From the NCBI GenBank assembly GCA_017421025.1, contig JAFQME010000030.1, positions 1-38,175 on the forward strand: 38,175 nucleotides of DNA. Direction: 5' to 3'. Positions 22,773 through 32,251 of the stretch are shown here, in pieces; position 1 is the first letter of the stretch, and each line of letters begins with the position of its first letter. The notes below the pieces were generated by a model. The model ran no database searches, was not told where the DNA came from, and saw only the letters and a list, made by a program, of their open reading frames with translations. Source of the stretch: Oscillospiraceae bacterium. Its GTDB lineage: Bacteria; Bacillota; Clostridia; Oscillospirales; JAAYXM01. The translations under genes and the position numbers were made by a program.

Positions 22773-24683
22773 ATGGAGCGTTATTCCATTCCCAAAACAC
22801 GGGATCCGTTTATCAATGCACCGTTCATCTCAGCCGGAGTTGATCCGGAAACCGGGCTTGAGCGCTTTTGGTGCTCGAGTTGGAATGATAATGTTGGCTC
22901 GACCGGAGTACTGATTCGTGCGGATGGGAGCACTCGGGTCTACCGTTTTGAAAAAGACCCGGATGTGCGTTGGGTCAAGTGCGGGTTTTACACGGCGCAT
23001 CTTGCGGACAATGATACTTTGTGGCTGATTGGAAATACCTCGGTGATCCATCGGCTCACGCTTTCAACCGGAGAGCTGCAGGCGTATCAAACCGGACTTC
23101 CTGTGTATCTCCTGGGACGAGGCAGTGTGTATGACCCGGTGAGCAAGAAAATTTTATTCTCGACCTTCATTCCGCCGTGCGGTTATACCGCAATTTTCGA
23201 TACCGAGCGCTGCGAGATGGTGCGTGTGTACCAGGGCGGATTTGACCGTGCAGATGGCGGCTTTGCATGGAAAGACGGGACATTCCTTGTCAATTACACC
23301 TCTGACCGTGAAAAGCAGTCTACCTTAAAATGCTGGAATCCGAAGGACGACAGTGTTGAAACCGTGACCGTTCTGCCGCTGCAAGGTTGGGTGCGCAACA
23401 CACCGAAGTATTTGGGACGGCGGTATTTTGAGGGGCACGGCTGGCTGGGAGAGGATGGAACGTTTGTGCAGGAGCATCTCCCGAACGTACCCGGCATTTG
23501 TTGGAATGACGCAAATGAGCGGTTTGCGGTTGGCTCAAAGCCCAGTGGGCGTGATTTGAAAGAAGTGTTCCGTTGGGAATTTGCAAGCGGCGAGGTGGTG
23601 CGCCTCGGCGAGGTGTGCGACACACCGGAATGTTCGGTCTGCATCACCGAGGATGATGGAATTGCTTGCTTTAGCATTTACGGACAGTTTGTCCGTTTTG
23701 ACCGAAACGGAAACCGTGTGGTAGACGTGATGTGCGAGACCGACTCGATTGGACTTTGCGACTGCGTCCTCCGTGCGGATGAATCCACGGTAGTTGGTAC
23801 TCCGTTTATTACCCAAAGGTTTTGGACGCTGGATACCGAGAGTGGAAACGGCTGTGACCGTGGCCGTGCGACTGCGGGCGTAGGCGAGGTCATGCGTACG
23901 TGGTATCTTGGCGGGAAAGTTTATATGGCAAGTTACACCGAGGGACAAATCACCGAGTTTGACCCGAAGCGTGGCGGGTGTTTTCCGGAAAACCCGAGGG
24001 TTGTGGCGGAGCCGGCTCATTCCATGCGGCCTATGGGTGCGGCGAAGAGTAGCACCACGATTTACTCGGCGGCAACTCATCACTATGGAGAGCATGGCTT
24101 TGAACTTACGTCTTACAACACCGTGACCGGGGAAGCAAAATACCACGATGACCCAATCCCGAATCAGCAAATTGTGAGTTTGTATTATAATGAGAAGCAT
24201 CATATGCTCATCGGTGCGAGCGACTCCCGCTCGGACTGCGAGTTGGCACCACGTGTGGACGACCGTGCGGTGGTCGCACTCTTTGACCCGAACAGCCTGG
24301 AGGTGCTTCAAACATTCAACGGACCGCAAGGAAGCCTTTGCATGGGGATCTTGGGTCCGAAGGATGAGGACTGCTACTATGTCGCAGTCGTGGAGAGCGG
24401 CTGGGGCGGTCCGATTGAGCGGGTCGGGGTATTTGATTTGCGGGAGCGGAAATTGGACGTTTCAGTGGTTGACAATTTCCCGAATTACGATTCTATTAAA
24501 TACGCAGGTGCGTACGATACGTTTGTCATCCGTGAGGGGGAGAGGTTGTATCTGTCCCGTGGCGGATTTGCAGACCGCTCCAACTGCATCATGACTGTAC
24601 CGAATTTGGTGCGGTACTGGTGCTCGGAGGGTGAGGTTTTTGCGGTCTCGCCAACCGAAATTTTTATTCAAAAAATTTCATAA
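22773..24683 (+). CDS. Cytosolic beta-propeller-like protein of unknown function
   Basis: The 636-residue protein starts at ATG 22773, seven bases after GGGAGG; an adjacent TTG (22770) is also in frame. There is no signal peptide or membrane segment. Repeating blade-like units (for example TLWLIGNTSVIHRLTLSTG, GIACFSIYGQFVRFDRNG, KVYMASYTEGQITEFDPK and DRAVVALFDPNSLEVLQTF) indicate a beta-propeller. Such cytosolic propellers occur in carbohydrate lyase and sugar-derivative hydrolase families, but no catalytic set could be identified. The protein contains many cysteines for a propeller (about 18). Codon use is mixed, unlike the preceding secreted gene. It is transcribed alone. Confidence 0.75.
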   Translation: MERYSIPKTRDPFINAPFISAGVDPETGLERFWCSSWNDNVGSTGVLIRADGSTRVYRFEKDPDVRWVKCGFYTAHLADNDTLWLIGNTSVIHRLTLSTGELQAYQTGLPVYLLGRGSVYDPVSKKILFSTFIPPCGYTAIFDTERCEMVRVYQGGFDRADGGFAWKDGTFLVNYTSDREKQSTLKCWNPKDDSVETVTVLPLQGWVRNTPKYLGRRYFEGHGWLGEDGTFVQEHLPNVPGICWNDANERFAVGSKPSGRDLKEVFRWEFASGEVVRLGEVCDTPECSVCITEDDGIACFSIYGQFVRFDRNGNRVVDVMCETDSIGLCDCVLRADESTVVGTPFITQRFWTLDTESGNGCDRGRATAGVGEVMRTWYLGGKVYMASYTEGQITEFDPKRGGCFPENPRVVAEPAHSMRPMGAAKSSTTIYSAATHHYGEHGFELTSYNTVTGEAKYHDDPIPNQQIVSLYYNEKHHMLIGASDSRSDCELAPRVDDRAVVALFDPNSLEVLQTFNGPQGSLCMGILGPKDEDCYYVAVVESGWGGPIERVGVFDLRERKLDVSVVDNFPNYDSIKYAGAYDTFVIREGERLYLSRGGFADRSNCIMTVPNLVRYWCSEGEVFAVSPTEIFIQKIS

Positions 24684-24691
24684 AAAACTTG

Positions 24692-24723
24692 AAAAAGCCC
24701 TTGACAAGAGGGCTTTTTTATTA
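24692..24723 (+). terminator. Intrinsic terminator after the propeller gene
   Basis: AAAGCCCT pairs with AGGGCTTT around a seven-base loop, followed by TTTTTATT. The loop contains TTGACA of the next promoter. Confidence 0.85.
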
Positions 24724-24729
24724 TATCCT
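24701..24729 (+). promoter_or_regulatory. Promoter of the ribosomal protein operon, overlapping the terminator
   Basis: Consensus TTGACA (24701-24706), exactly 17 bases, then TATCCT (24724-24729). The -35 box sits in the loop of the preceding terminator. The expected start near 24736 gives a leader of about 280 bases before rpsJ. Confidence 0.6.
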
Positions 24730-24735
24730 AGAATA

Positions 24736-25016
24736 GCGCCTGAATGGGCGCAGTATGCGATGAAGCGGGAGATTGCTGCAAATTGCAGGTAACTTCCGTG
24801 GAGTATGTCCGACAATCGGGCGGCTGGGATGACTGTTTTAGAATCCACGAAACACATGTGTTTCCAATGGATTGCAGACATGAGCCGGATCAGTTTGAAC
24901 CCCTAATCTGAGTCCGGTTTTTAAAATGCCGTATCGCGATACACGCGGCACGGTTGTGCACAGAAATCCCGCCGTACGCAGACAAACTACGTACGTTTTA
25001 AGGAGGAACACCAAAA
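24736..25016 (+). promoter_or_regulatory. Long structured leader of the S10 operon
   Basis: No coding frame is apparent. Helices include GTCCGA/TCGGGC (about 24807-24821), AATCCA/TGGATT enclosing the palindrome AAACACATGTGTTT (24842-24873), the terminator-like hairpin at 24883-24922, the palindrome GTATCGCGATAC (about 24931-24942), and CGTACG repeats just upstream of AAGGAGG. The layout fits a leader where premature termination or ribosomal-protein binding adjusts operon expression. Confidence 0.5.
24883..24923 (+). terminator. Attenuator-like hairpin in the S10 leader
   Basis: AGCCGGA (24883-24889) with TCCGGTT (24913-24919) and TCAG (24890-24893) with CTGA (24908-24911), one bulged G, then a TTTTT run. 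It would stop transcription about 90 bases before rpsJ unless prevented. Confidence 0.6.
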
Positions 25017-25325
25017 ATGGCAAATGAGAAAATTCGTATTCGCTTGAAGGCTTATGACCATCAGCTCATCGATCAGGCAGCAGAGCGTATTGTTGAAACT
25101 GCAAAGCGTGCAGGCGCTAAGGTTTCCGGTCCGATTCCGCTTCCGACTTCGAAAGAGATCATCACCATCCTGCGTGCTGTTCATAAATATAAAGACAGCC
25201 GTGAGCAGTTTGAGCGTCGCACCCACAAGCGTCTGATCGATATCCAGAGCCCGTCTGCAGACACCGTTAAGTCCCTCATGGCACTTGACCTGCCGGCTGG
25301 TGTGGAAATCGAAATCAAACTTTAA
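25017..25325 (+). CDS. rpsJ: Ribosomal protein S10
   Basis: The 102-residue product is S10 of the 30S head, also NusE in transcription antitermination. The opening [18 protein letters not shown], the central GPIPLPT and THKRLIDI segments and overall length match. AAGGAGG lies eight bases upstream. It is the first gene of the large ribosomal operon, and is separated from rplC by 114 bases, the longest gap inside the cluster. Confidence 0.98.
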   Translation: MANEKIRIRLKAYDHQLIDQAAERIVETAKRAGAKVSGPIPLPTSKEIITILRAVHKYKDSREQFERRTHKRLIDIQSPSADTVKSLMALDLPAGVEIEIKL

Positions 25326-25397
25326 TTTAGCAAGATACCGCAGCTCCTTCGCTTGCGCTGGTTAGGGGTAAAGCAAGGCGGTCGAGGGGCGGGTCAT

Positions 25398-25415
25398 GTT
25401 GGCCGAAAGGTCAAC
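25398..25415 (+). promoter_or_regulatory. GAAA-capped hairpin in the rpsJ-rplC spacer
   Basis: GTTGGCC (25398-25404) pairs with GGTCAAC (25409-25415), one G-T pair, around a GAAA (GNRA) tetraloop, ending 10 bases before the rplC ribosome binding site. A CAGC/GCTG pairing lies earlier in the spacer (about 25337-25360). It may be an RNA processing or protein-binding site. Confidence 0.45.
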
Positions 25416-25439
25416 CAATAACCTAAAGGAGGAACATAC

Positions 25440-26075
25440 ATGCAAAAGGCGATCATTGGTAAGAAAGTCGGTATGACACAGATTTTCGATGCCGAAGGCC
25501 GCGTCATCCCGGTTACCGTTATCGAAGCGGGTCCGTGCTCGGTTATTCAGAAGAAGACCGTTGAACGTGACGGATACGAGGCTGTTCAGCTTGGTTTTAA
25601 GGACAAAGCTGAGAAGAATGTCAACAAACCCCAGGAAGGCCACTTCAAGAAGGCCGACGTTTCCGCTAAGCGTGTTCTCAAAGAGTTCAAGCTTGACGGC
25701 GCTGCTGAGATGAAGGTTGGCGACGAAGTTAAGGCAGATGTTTTCGCAGAAGGCGACCGTGTTGATGTCACCGGCATCAGCAAAGGTAAAGGCACCGCCG
25801 GCGTTGTCAAGCGCTGGGGTCAGGGTATGCAGTGTCACACCCACGGTGTCGGCCCGGTTCACCGTCATCCGGGTTCCATGGGCGCAGCGACCGATCCGTC
25901 CCGCGTTATGCCGGGTAAGAAGCTCGCAGGCCGCATGGGTGCTGAACAGGTCACCGTTATGAACCTGGACGTCGTTAAGGTTGATGCTGAGCACAACCTC
26001 ATCGCAGTTCGCGGTGCGATCCCGGGTCCCAAGGGCGGCTATGTGTATCTGCGCAATTCCGTGAAGAACGCATAA
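25440..26075 (+). CDS. rplC: Ribosomal protein L3
   Basis: The 211-residue protein is L3, an early assembly protein whose extended loop reaches the peptidyl-transferase centre. The start [17 protein letters not shown] and the conserved loop residues [16 protein letters not shown] (about residues 137-152) are intact. AAAGGAGG precedes the start. The length is normal. Confidence 0.98.
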   Translation: MQKAIIGKKVGMTQIFDAEGRVIPVTVIEAGPCSVIQKKTVERDGYEAVQLGFKDKAEKNVNKPQEGHFKKADVSAKRVLKEFKLDGAAEMKVGDEVKADVFAEGDRVDVTGISKGKGTAGVVKRWGQGMQCHTHGVGPVHRHPGSMGAATDPSRVMPGKKLAGRMGAEQVTVMNLDVVKVDAEHNLIAVRGAIPGPKGGYVYLRNSVKNA

Positions 26076-26108
26076 GCCCGAGAGAAAAGCGAAAGGAGAT
26101 AAAAAGCT

Positions 26109-26732
26109 ATGCCTAAGGCAACAGTTTATGATATGACCGGCAAAGCGGTCGGCGAGATTGAACTGCTCGACAGCATCTTCGGAATTGAGCCGAATGCAGT
26201 CGCAATGCACGAATCCGTCAAAAATCACCTGGCTAACTGCAGACAGGGCACTCAGAGCACTTTGACTCGCTCTGAAGTTTCCGGCGGCGGCATCAAGCCG
26301 TGGCGTCAAAAAGGTACTGGCCGTGCTCGTCAGGGCTCCATCCGCGCTCCGCAGTGGACCCACGGCGGTATCGCACTCGGCCCGAAGCCCAGATCTTATT
26401 CTTACCGTTTGAATAAGAAGTATCGCCGCCTCGCACTCAAGAGTGCACTCTCCGCAAAGGCAGCGGCAAACCAGATTATCGTAATCGACAATCTGAATCT
26501 TGATTCCATCAAGACCAAAGATTTTGCGGCTTTCCTGTCCGCAATCAACGTATCCGAAAAGGCCCTCGTCGTGACTCCGGAAGTTCGCGAGAACGTGGTC
26601 AAGAGCGCACGCAACCTGCCGGGCGTTACCACCACCACCGCAACCATCCTGAGCGTTTACGACATCCTCAACCACTCCATGTTCGTTGTGGATCAGGCTG
26701 CAATCGCTAAGATTCAGGAGGTGTTTGCGTAA
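26109..26732 (+). CDS. rplD: Ribosomal protein L4
   Basis: The 207-residue protein is L4. Its long loop ([19 protein letters not shown], about residues 62-80) lines the narrow part of the exit tunnel. L4 represses its own operon in E. coli; whether it does here is unknown. The start follows GAAAGGAG. The stop codon overlaps the first base of rplW. Confidence 0.98.
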   Translation: MPKATVYDMTGKAVGEIELLDSIFGIEPNAVAMHESVKNHLANCRQGTQSTLTRSEVSGGGIKPWRQKGTGRARQGSIRAPQWTHGGIALGPKPRSYSYRLNKKYRRLALKSALSAKAAANQIIVIDNLNLDSIKTKDFAAFLSAINVSEKALVVTPEVRENVVKSARNLPGVTTTTATILSVYDILNHSMFVVDQAAIAKIQEVFA

Positions 26733-27025
26733 TGAAATCGGCTTACGATGTAATTAAGCGCCCGGTCATTACCGAGCAGTCCATGGAAAATGTTGCAAAT
26801 AAGATCTACGTTTTCGAAGTTGCAAAGGACGCAAACAAGGTTGAGATCCGCAAGGCAATCGAAGAAATCTTCGGTGTTAAAGTCATGAAGGTCAACACCA
26901 TGAACGTTCTTGGCAAAGAGAAGAGAATGGGCGTACACAGCGGCTACCGTGCAAACTGGAAGAAAGCTGTTGTTCGCTTGAGCGACGATTCTAAGACCAT
27001 CGAACTCTTCGAGGGTATGGTTTAA
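26732..27025 (+). CDS. rplW: Ribosomal protein L23
   Basis: The 97-residue protein is L23, at the tunnel exit, where trigger factor and the signal recognition particle dock. [15 protein letters not shown] at the start and the [19 protein letters not shown] segment are typical. The ATG overlaps the rplD stop (TAATG) and follows CAGGAGG, so translation is coupled. Confidence 0.98.
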   Translation: MKSAYDVIKRPVITEQSMENVANKIYVFEVAKDANKVEIRKAIEEIFGVKVMKVNTMNVLGKEKRMGVHSGYRANWKKAVVRLSDDSKTIELFEGMV

Positions 27026-27072
27026 TCGAAAGACAGAGCCGTTTTCGGCTTTAGAAGGAGGAACAGGGCAAT

Positions 27073-27906
27073 ATGGCCATTAAAAGCTATCAACCGACAA
27101 CGCCTTCCAGACGCCATATGACAGTTACGGACTACTCCGTTCTGTCCAAGGTCAAACCTGAGAAGAGCTTGCTCGAGAATTTGAACAAGAGCGCAGGCCG
27201 CAACAGCTACGGTCGAATCACCATTCGTCATCGTGGCGGCGGAAACAAGCGCAAATACAGAATCATTGACTTTAAGCGTGATAAGATGAACATTCCGGCA
27301 GTGGTCAAGACTCTTGAGTATGACCCGAACCGTGGTGCATTCATCGCTTTGGTCGAGTATCAGGACGGCGAGAAGCGTTATATCATCGCTCCGCACGGTC
27401 TGAAGGTCGGCGACACCGTTATCTCCGGTACTGATGTTGACATCAAGGCAGGTAATGCTCTGCCGATCAACAACATCCCGGTCGGTACCGTTATCCACAA
27501 CATTGAGCTCAACCCGGGCCGCGGCGCACAGTTCGTCCGTGGTGCAGGTAACGCAGCACAGCTCATGGCAAAAGAAGACGGCATGGCACTCGTTCGCCTC
27601 CCGTCCGGCGAACTTCGTAAGTTCCGCCTCAACTGCATGGCAACCGTCGGTCATGTTTCCAACCTGGATCATGAAAATGTTCAGGTCGGTAAGGCAGGCC
27701 GCAAGCGCCATATGGGCATCCGCCCGACCGTCCGTGGTTCTGTTATGAACCCGTGCGATCACCCGCACGGCGGTGGTGAAGGCAAGAGCCCGATCGGTCG
27801 TCCGGGTCCGGTTACCCCGTGGGGCAAGCCGACTCTGGGTTACAAGACTCGTAAGAAGAAGAACTTGTCTGACAAGTTTATCGTAAGACGCCGCAACGGC
27901 AAATAA
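27073..27906 (+). CDS. rplB: Ribosomal protein L2
   Basis: The 277-residue protein is L2, needed for subunit joining and peptidyl transfer. The motif [17 protein letters not shown] near residue 224 contains the conserved histidine, and [20 protein letters not shown] the N-terminal RNA-binding part. GAAGGAGGAACAGGGCAAT lies ahead of the start. The length is normal. Confidence 0.98.
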   Translation: MAIKSYQPTTPSRRHMTVTDYSVLSKVKPEKSLLENLNKSAGRNSYGRITIRHRGGGNKRKYRIIDFKRDKMNIPAVVKTLEYDPNRGAFIALVEYQDGEKRYIIAPHGLKVGDTVISGTDVDIKAGNALPINNIPVGTVIHNIELNPGRGAQFVRGAGNAAQLMAKEDGMALVRLPSGELRKFRLNCMATVGHVSNLDHENVQVGKAGRKRHMGIRPTVRGSVMNPCDHPHGGGEGKSPIGRPGPVTPWGKPTLGYKTRKKKNLSDKFIVRRRNGK

Positions 27907-27928
27907 GGCAAAAGGAGGCTAAATCATA

Positions 27929-28207
27929 ATGAGTAGAAGTGTGAAAAAAGGCCCCTTTGTAGCACCGGAGCTGCTGAAGCGGGTTATCGCCATGAATGAA
28001 AAGGGCGAAAAGAATGTGCTCAAGACCTGGTCGAGAGCATCCACAATCTTCCCGGAATTTGTCGGTCATACCTTCGCTGTCCATGATGGCAGAAAGCATG
28101 TACCGGTATACGTTACCGAGGATATGGTAGGTCACAAGCTCGGCGAGTTCGCGCCGACCAGAACATTTAGAGGTCACTCCGGAAGCAAGACCTCCAACAC
28201 CAAGTAA
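27929..28207 (+). CDS. rpsS: Ribosomal protein S19
   Basis: The 92-residue protein is S19 of the 30S head, contacting S13 and the A-site finger. [16 protein letters not shown] and the ending [15 protein letters not shown] are diagnostic. It sits 22 bases after rplB, behind AAAGGAGG. Confidence 0.98.
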   Translation: MSRSVKKGPFVAPELLKRVIAMNEKGEKNVLKTWSRASTIFPEFVGHTFAVHDGRKHVPVYVTEDMVGHKLGEFAPTRTFRGHSGSKTSNTK

Positions 28208-28221
28208 GGAGGGTGCAAGAA

Positions 28222-28557
28222 ATGGTAGCAAAAGCAGAACTGCGGTATGCACGCATTTCTCCGCGTAAGGTCGGCATCGTTCTCGATCTGATCCGCGGCA
28301 AAGACATTGCGACTGCGACCGGTATTTTGGCACACACTCCCAAAGCCGCATCCGAACTCGTGTTGAAGCTGCTCAAGAGTGCAGTTTCCAATGCGGAAGC
28401 AAACCACAACATGGATGTTTCGAAGCTCTATGTTTCCGAAACCTATGCTTGCGGCGGTCCGATTCTGAAGAGAATCATGCCGCGTGCACAGGGCAGAGCG
28501 TTCCGAATCAACAAGAGAACTTCGCACATCACTTTGGTTGTTGCGGAAAAGCAGTAG
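28222..28557 (+). CDS. rplV: Ribosomal protein L22
   Basis: The 111-residue protein is L22. Its beta-hairpin ([20 protein letters not shown], about residues 83-102) lines the tunnel constriction and is the site of macrolide-related changes. ATG 28222 is nine bases after GGAGG; a GTG at 28213 overlaps the binding site and is unlikely to be used. Confidence 0.97.
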   Translation: MVAKAELRYARISPRKVGIVLDLIRGKDIATATGILAHTPKAASELVLKLLKSAVSNAEANHNMDVSKLYVSETYACGGPILKRIMPRAQGRAFRINKRTSHITLVVAEKQ

Positions 28558-28567
28558 GAGGTAGACT

Positions 28568-29377
28568 ATGGGTCAGAAAGTGAATCCCCACGGCTTGCGC
28601 GTGGGCGTGATTAAAGATTGGGATTCTCGCTGGTATGCAAGCGACGAAAAGGTCGGCAATCTGCTGGTTGAGGATTACAATATCCGTAAGTTCTTAAAAG
28701 ACCTGCTTTATGATGCAGGCGTTCCGAAGATTGAAATCGAGCGTTCCAACGAGAAGGTTCGTATCTTCGTTCACACCAAGAGCCCGGGCGTAGTCATCGG
28801 CCGTGGCGGTGAAGCAATTGAAAAGCTTCGCCTCCAGCTGGAAGCTATGATCGGCAAGTCTGTTGCACTGAACATCGTCGAGATCAAGAATCCGGATGTC
28901 AACGCACAGCTGGTTGCTGAGAGCATTGCTGCTCAGCTTGAAAAGAGAATCTCCTTCCGCCGTGCAATGAAGCAGGCTATGGGCCGCTCCATGCGTATGG
29001 GTGCAAGGGGTATCAAGTGTGCTGTTTCCGGCCGTTTGGGCGGCGCAGAAATCGCACGTAGCGAACATTATCATGAAGGTACCATTCCGCTTCAGACTTT
29101 GCGTGCTGACATTGACTATGGTTTTGCAGAAGCAAAGACCACCTATGGCCGCATTGGCGTAAAGGTTTGGATCTACAAGGGCGAAATCCTGCGTACCGGT
29201 GAGCGTGGACCGCGCACCATTGAGATCGCAAAGCCGCGTGAAGAACGCCGCGATCGCCGCAGAAACGACCGCCCGCGCAACAACGATCGCAATGGCGCAC
29301 CGCGTGGTGACCGTCGTCCGGCAGGACGCGGACCGGCCCGTGGCGCTGCACCGCAGAAGGAAGGAGGCAGCCGATAA
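28568..29377 (+). CDS. rpsC: Ribosomal protein S3 with Arg-rich tail
   Basis: The 269-residue protein is S3, part of the mRNA entry channel and helicase. The KH type 2 domain with [13 protein letters not shown] (about residue 76) and the conserved [20 protein letters not shown] part are present. After residue about 218 comes a low-complexity Arg/Asn/Gly tail ([17 protein letters not shown]), making it about 50 residues longer than the usual Bacillus form. The stop overlaps the start of rplP. Confidence 0.97.
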   Translation: MGQKVNPHGLRVGVIKDWDSRWYASDEKVGNLLVEDYNIRKFLKDLLYDAGVPKIEIERSNEKVRIFVHTKSPGVVIGRGGEAIEKLRLQLEAMIGKSVALNIVEIKNPDVNAQLVAESIAAQLEKRISFRRAMKQAMGRSMRMGARGIKCAVSGRLGGAEIARSEHYHEGTIPLQTLRADIDYGFAEAKTTYGRIGVKVWIYKGEILRTGERGPRTIEIAKPREERRDRRRNDRPRNNDRNGAPRGDRRPAGRGPARGAAPQKEGGSR

Positions 29378-29814
29378 TGCTTCTGCCGAAGAGAGTTAAA
29401 TTCCGTCGTGTGCATCGTGGCCGCATGAAGGGCACCGCACATCGCGGTAACACCGTTACTTACGGTGAATACGGCTTGGTCGCAACCCAGCCGGGCTGGA
29501 TCAAGAGCAATCAGATCGAAGCTGCTCGTATTGCAATGACCCGTTACATCAAGCGTGGCGGTCAGGTTTGGATCAAGATTTTCCCGGATAAGCCGGTTAC
29601 CGAAAAGCCGGCTGAAACCCGAATGGGTTCCGGTAAGGGTTCCCCTGAGTATTGGGTAGCAGTTGTGAAGCCGGGTCGCGTGATGTTTGAAATTGCAGGC
29701 GTCAGCGAAGAAGTTGCTCGTGAAGCAATGCGTCTTGCTGCTCACAAGCTCCCGATCAAGTGTAAGTTTGTCAAAAAAGAAATCGTTGAAACCGAGACGG
29801 GTGGTGAAAATTGA
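29377..29814 (+). CDS. rplP: Ribosomal protein L16
   Basis: The 145-residue protein is L16, which helps position A-site tRNA and is essential for 50S maturation. [15 protein letters not shown] and the [19 protein letters not shown] segment are typical. The ATG overlaps the rpsC stop (TAATG), with AAGGAGG 11 bases upstream inside the rpsC tail. Confidence 0.98.
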   Translation: MLLPKRVKFRRVHRGRMKGTAHRGNTVTYGEYGLVATQPGWIKSNQIEAARIAMTRYIKRGGQVWIKIFPDKPVTEKPAETRMGSGKGSPEYWVAVVKPGRVMFEIAGVSEEVAREAMRLAAHKLPIKCKFVKKEIVETETGGEN

Positions 29815-30014
29815 TGAAGGCACAAGAATTACGTGATTTGACCGCTGCTGAACTCGGCGTGAAGCTCGAAGAGTTGAAAAAGGATCTCTTCAACCTGCGC
29901 CTCCAGCATGCAACCAACCAGTTGGATAACCCGATCAAGATCGCTGATGTGAAGAAAGATATTGCCCGAGTCAAAACTTTCATTCGTGAAAAAGAGATTT
30001 CCGGCGACAAGTAA
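29814..30014 (+). CDS. rpmC: Ribosomal protein L29
   Basis: The 66-residue protein is L29, a two-helix protein near the tunnel exit beside L23. ELRDLTAAELGVKLEELKKD and FNLRLQHATNQLDNP are characteristic. ATG 29814 overlaps the rplP stop (TGATG). A TTG three bases earlier is in frame, but L29 proteins normally begin at the Met chosen. Confidence 0.97.
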   Translation: MKAQELRDLTAAELGVKLEELKKDLFNLRLQHATNQLDNPIKIADVKKDIARVKTFIREKEISGDK

Positions 30015-30058
30015 ATTACATTCAGCCACAATAGTTTGATAAGGAGGTTGGCCATACA

Positions 30059-30316
30059 ATGAGCGAAAGACTTTTTCGTAAGACCCGTGTTGGACGCGTG
30101 GTTTCCGACAAGATGGACAAGACTTGTGTCATCGCTATCGAGGACCGTGTTCAGCATCCGATTTATAAAAAGATTATGAAGCAGACCGTCAAGCTGAAAG
30201 TACATGACGAGAATAACGAGTGTGCAATCGGCGATAAGATTAAGGTGATGGAAACACGCCCGCTGTCCAAGGATAAGAGATGGCGTCTGGTTGAGATCAT
30301 CGAGAAAGCACAGTAA
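30059..30316 (+). CDS. rpsQ: Ribosomal protein S17
   Basis: The 85-residue protein is S17, an early-assembly OB-fold protein of the 30S body. [19 protein letters not shown] and the [16 protein letters not shown] ending match. It starts 44 bases after rpmC behind AAGGAGG. Confidence 0.98.
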   Translation: MSERLFRKTRVGRVVSDKMDKTCVIAIEDRVQHPIYKKIMKQTVKLKVHDENNECAIGDKIKVMETRPLSKDKRWRLVEIIEKAQ

Positions 30317-30330
30317 GGAGGTAGTGCACT

Positions 30331-30699
30331 GTGGTACAACAGGAAAGTGTACTGAAGGTCGCCGATAATACCGGCGCAAAAGAACTCAAGTGCATCCGCG
30401 TGCTCGGCGGCTCCATGCGCAGATACGGCAACATCGGTGATGTCATCGTTGCTTCTGTTCGCAAGGCAAATCCGGGCGGCGTTGTCAAAAAGGGCGACGT
30501 GGTTCGTGCAGTTATCGTGCGTTCCGCTAAGGGCGTCCGCAGAAACGACGGCACCTACATCCGTTTCGACGAGAATGCAGCCGTCATCATCAAAGAGGAC
30601 AAAAACCCCAGAGGTACCCGTATCTTTGGCCCGGTCGCACGTGAGCTGCGTGACAAGGATTACATGAAGATCCTGTCCCTGGCTCCGGAAGTCCTGTAA
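30331..30699 (+). CDS. rplN: Ribosomal protein L14
   Basis: The 122-residue protein is L14, at the subunit interface. [20 protein letters not shown] and the final [20 protein letters not shown] are diagnostic. It begins with a GTG codon; AAGGAGG lies 10 bases upstream, and no ATG fits the family start. Its stop overlaps an ATG (30699) that is not the likely rplX start. Confidence 0.98.
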   Translation: MVQQESVLKVADNTGAKELKCIRVLGGSMRRYGNIGDVIVASVRKANPGGVVKKGDVVRAVIVRSAKGVRRNDGTYIRFDENAAVIIKEDKNPRGTRIFGPVARELRDKDYMKILSLAPEVL

Positions 30700-30713
30700 T
30701 GGAGGGTCCCGAG

Positions 30714-31031
30714 ATGAAGAACATGAACATTAAGAAGGGTGATACCGTTGTCATCCTGTCCGGTAAGGACAAAGGGAAAAAGGGCAAGGTTCTTGCTGCT
30801 TTCCCGGCAAAGGAACGCGTCACCGTTGAGGGCGCAAACATGGTCAGCGTTCATATGAGCGCTGCAAAAGGTCACGGCGAGTCCGGCATCATCAAGCGTG
30901 AGGCAGCTGTTCACGTTTCCAACGTGATGCGCATCTGCCCGAAGTGCGACAAGCCGACCCGTGCAGCTCACACTTTCTTGGAAGACGGCACTAAGGTGCG
31001 TGTTTGCAAGAAGTGCGGCGAAACTATCTAA
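30714..31031 (+). CDS. rplX: Ribosomal protein L24
   Basis: The 105-residue protein is L24, an assembly initiator with a KOW fold ([19 protein letters not shown]). The C-terminal pairs CPKC and CKKC suggest a zinc ribbon. ATG 30714 is chosen because GGAGGG lies seven bases upstream and the family start ([10 protein letters not shown]) fits. The in-frame ATG at 30699 would add five residues without a binding site. Confidence 0.95.
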   Translation: MKNMNIKKGDTVVILSGKDKGKKGKVLAAFPAKERVTVEGANMVSVHMSAAKGHGESGIIKREAAVHVSNVMRICPKCDKPTRAAHTFLEDGTKVRVCKKCGETI

Positions 31032-31048
31032 GGGAGGAGACAGCACAC

Positions 31049-31591
31049 ATGCCCAGATTACAAGAAAAGTATAAATCCGATGTTGCTCCGGCTCTTATGA
31101 AGAAGTTCGCTTACAAGAGCCCGATGCAGATTCCGAAGATCGACAAGATCGTTGTTAACGTTGGTTGCGGCGATGCACGTGAAAACGCAAAGGTCCTGGA
31201 CGCTGTTGTTGCAGACATCTCTGCAATCACCGGTCAGAAGGCAGTTGTCACCCGTGCAAGAAAGTCGGTTGCAAACTTCAAACTGCGTGAAGGTATGCCG
31301 GTTGGTGTTAAAGTCACCCTGCGTGCTGACCGTATGTGGGAATTCCTCGATCGTCTTCTGAACGTTGCACTTCCGCGCGTTCGTGACTTCCGTGGTATCA
31401 ACCCGAATGCGTTCGACGGCCGTGGCAACTATGCACTCGGTCTGAAGGAACAGCTCATTTTCCCGGAAATTGAGTACGATAAAATCGACAAGATTCGCGG
31501 TATGGATATCGTGATCTGTACTACTGCGAACACAGACGAAGAAGCTCGCGAGCTGCTTACGCTCATGGGCGCTCCGTTTGCAAAGAACTAG
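31049..31591 (+). CDS. rplE: Ribosomal protein L5
   Basis: The 180-residue protein is L5, which carries 5S rRNA into the central protuberance. [19 protein letters not shown], the [20 protein letters not shown] loop and [20 protein letters not shown] are typical. The start ATG 31049 follows GGGAGGAG. Longer in-frame starts fall inside rplX. Confidence 0.98.
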   Translation: MPRLQEKYKSDVAPALMKKFAYKSPMQIPKIDKIVVNVGCGDARENAKVLDAVVADISAITGQKAVVTRARKSVANFKLREGMPVGVKVTLRADRMWEFLDRLLNVALPRVRDFRGINPNAFDGRGNYALGLKEQLIFPEIEYDKIDKIRGMDIVICTTANTDEEARELLTLMGAPFAKN

Positions 31592-31605
31592 GAGGGTAAG
31601 GACAG

Positions 31606-31791
31606 ATGGCTAAGAAAGCAATGATTTTGAAGCAGCAGAAAGAGCCGAAGTACTCGACCCGCTTCTACAACAGATGCAAGATTTGCGGCAGACCGCACGC
31701 ATATCTCCGCGATTTCGGCATTTGCCGTATCTGCTTTAGAGAGCTTGCATACAAAGGACAAATCCCCGGCGTCAAAAAGGCTAGCTGGTAA
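31606..31791 (+). CDS. rpsN: Ribosomal protein S14 type Z (zinc-binding)
   Basis: The 61-residue protein is the short S14 form, with CKICGRP and CRICFRE forming a four-cysteine zinc site and the ending [11 protein letters not shown]. This zinc form is the usual one in Clostridia. It follows rplE by 14 bases behind TAGGAGGG. Confidence 0.98.
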   Translation: MAKKAMILKQQKEPKYSTRFYNRCKICGRPHAYLRDFGICRICFRELAYKGQIPGVKKASW

Positions 31792-31838
31792 AATCCACAG
31801 AAACCCAGAGATTGATTTCTCTAAAGGAGGTAAAGTAA

Positions 31839-32237
31839 ATGCATATTACCGATCCGATTGCAGATATGCTGACCCGTATCCGCAACGCGTGTGCGGCAAA
31901 GCATGTATCGGTTGACGTGCCGGCTTCCAACATGAAGAAAGCTATCGCTCAGATTCTGTTGGATGAGGGCTACATCAAGAACTATCAGGTTATCAACAAC
32001 GGTGGCCAGGGTACCATTAAGATCACCCTGAAGTACACCGAAGACAAGGGACAGGTCATCAAGGGCCTGCGCAGAGTTTCCAAACCGGGCCTTCGTGTTT
32101 ACGTTGGCGTGGAAGATCTTCCGCAGGTACTCCGCGGTCTTGGTATTGCTATCGTCTCCACCTCGAAGGGTGTTATGACCGATAAGAATGCCAGAGCGAA
32201 CAATGTTGGCGGCGAAGTCCTTGCATTCGTTTGGTAA
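31839..32237 (+). CDS. rpsH: Ribosomal protein S8
   Basis: The 132-residue protein is S8, a 16S central-domain binder that represses the spc operon in E. coli. [20 protein letters not shown] and [20 protein letters not shown] are diagnostic. The binding site AAAGGAGG lies nine bases before the start. Confidence 0.98.
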   Translation: MHITDPIADMLTRIRNACAAKHVSVDVPASNMKKAIAQILLDEGYIKNYQVINNGGQGTIKITLKYTEDKGQVIKGLRRVSKPGLRVYVGVEDLPQVLRGLGIAIVSTSKGVMTDKNARANNVGGEVLAFVW

Positions 32238-32251
32238 GGAGGAACTGAGAA

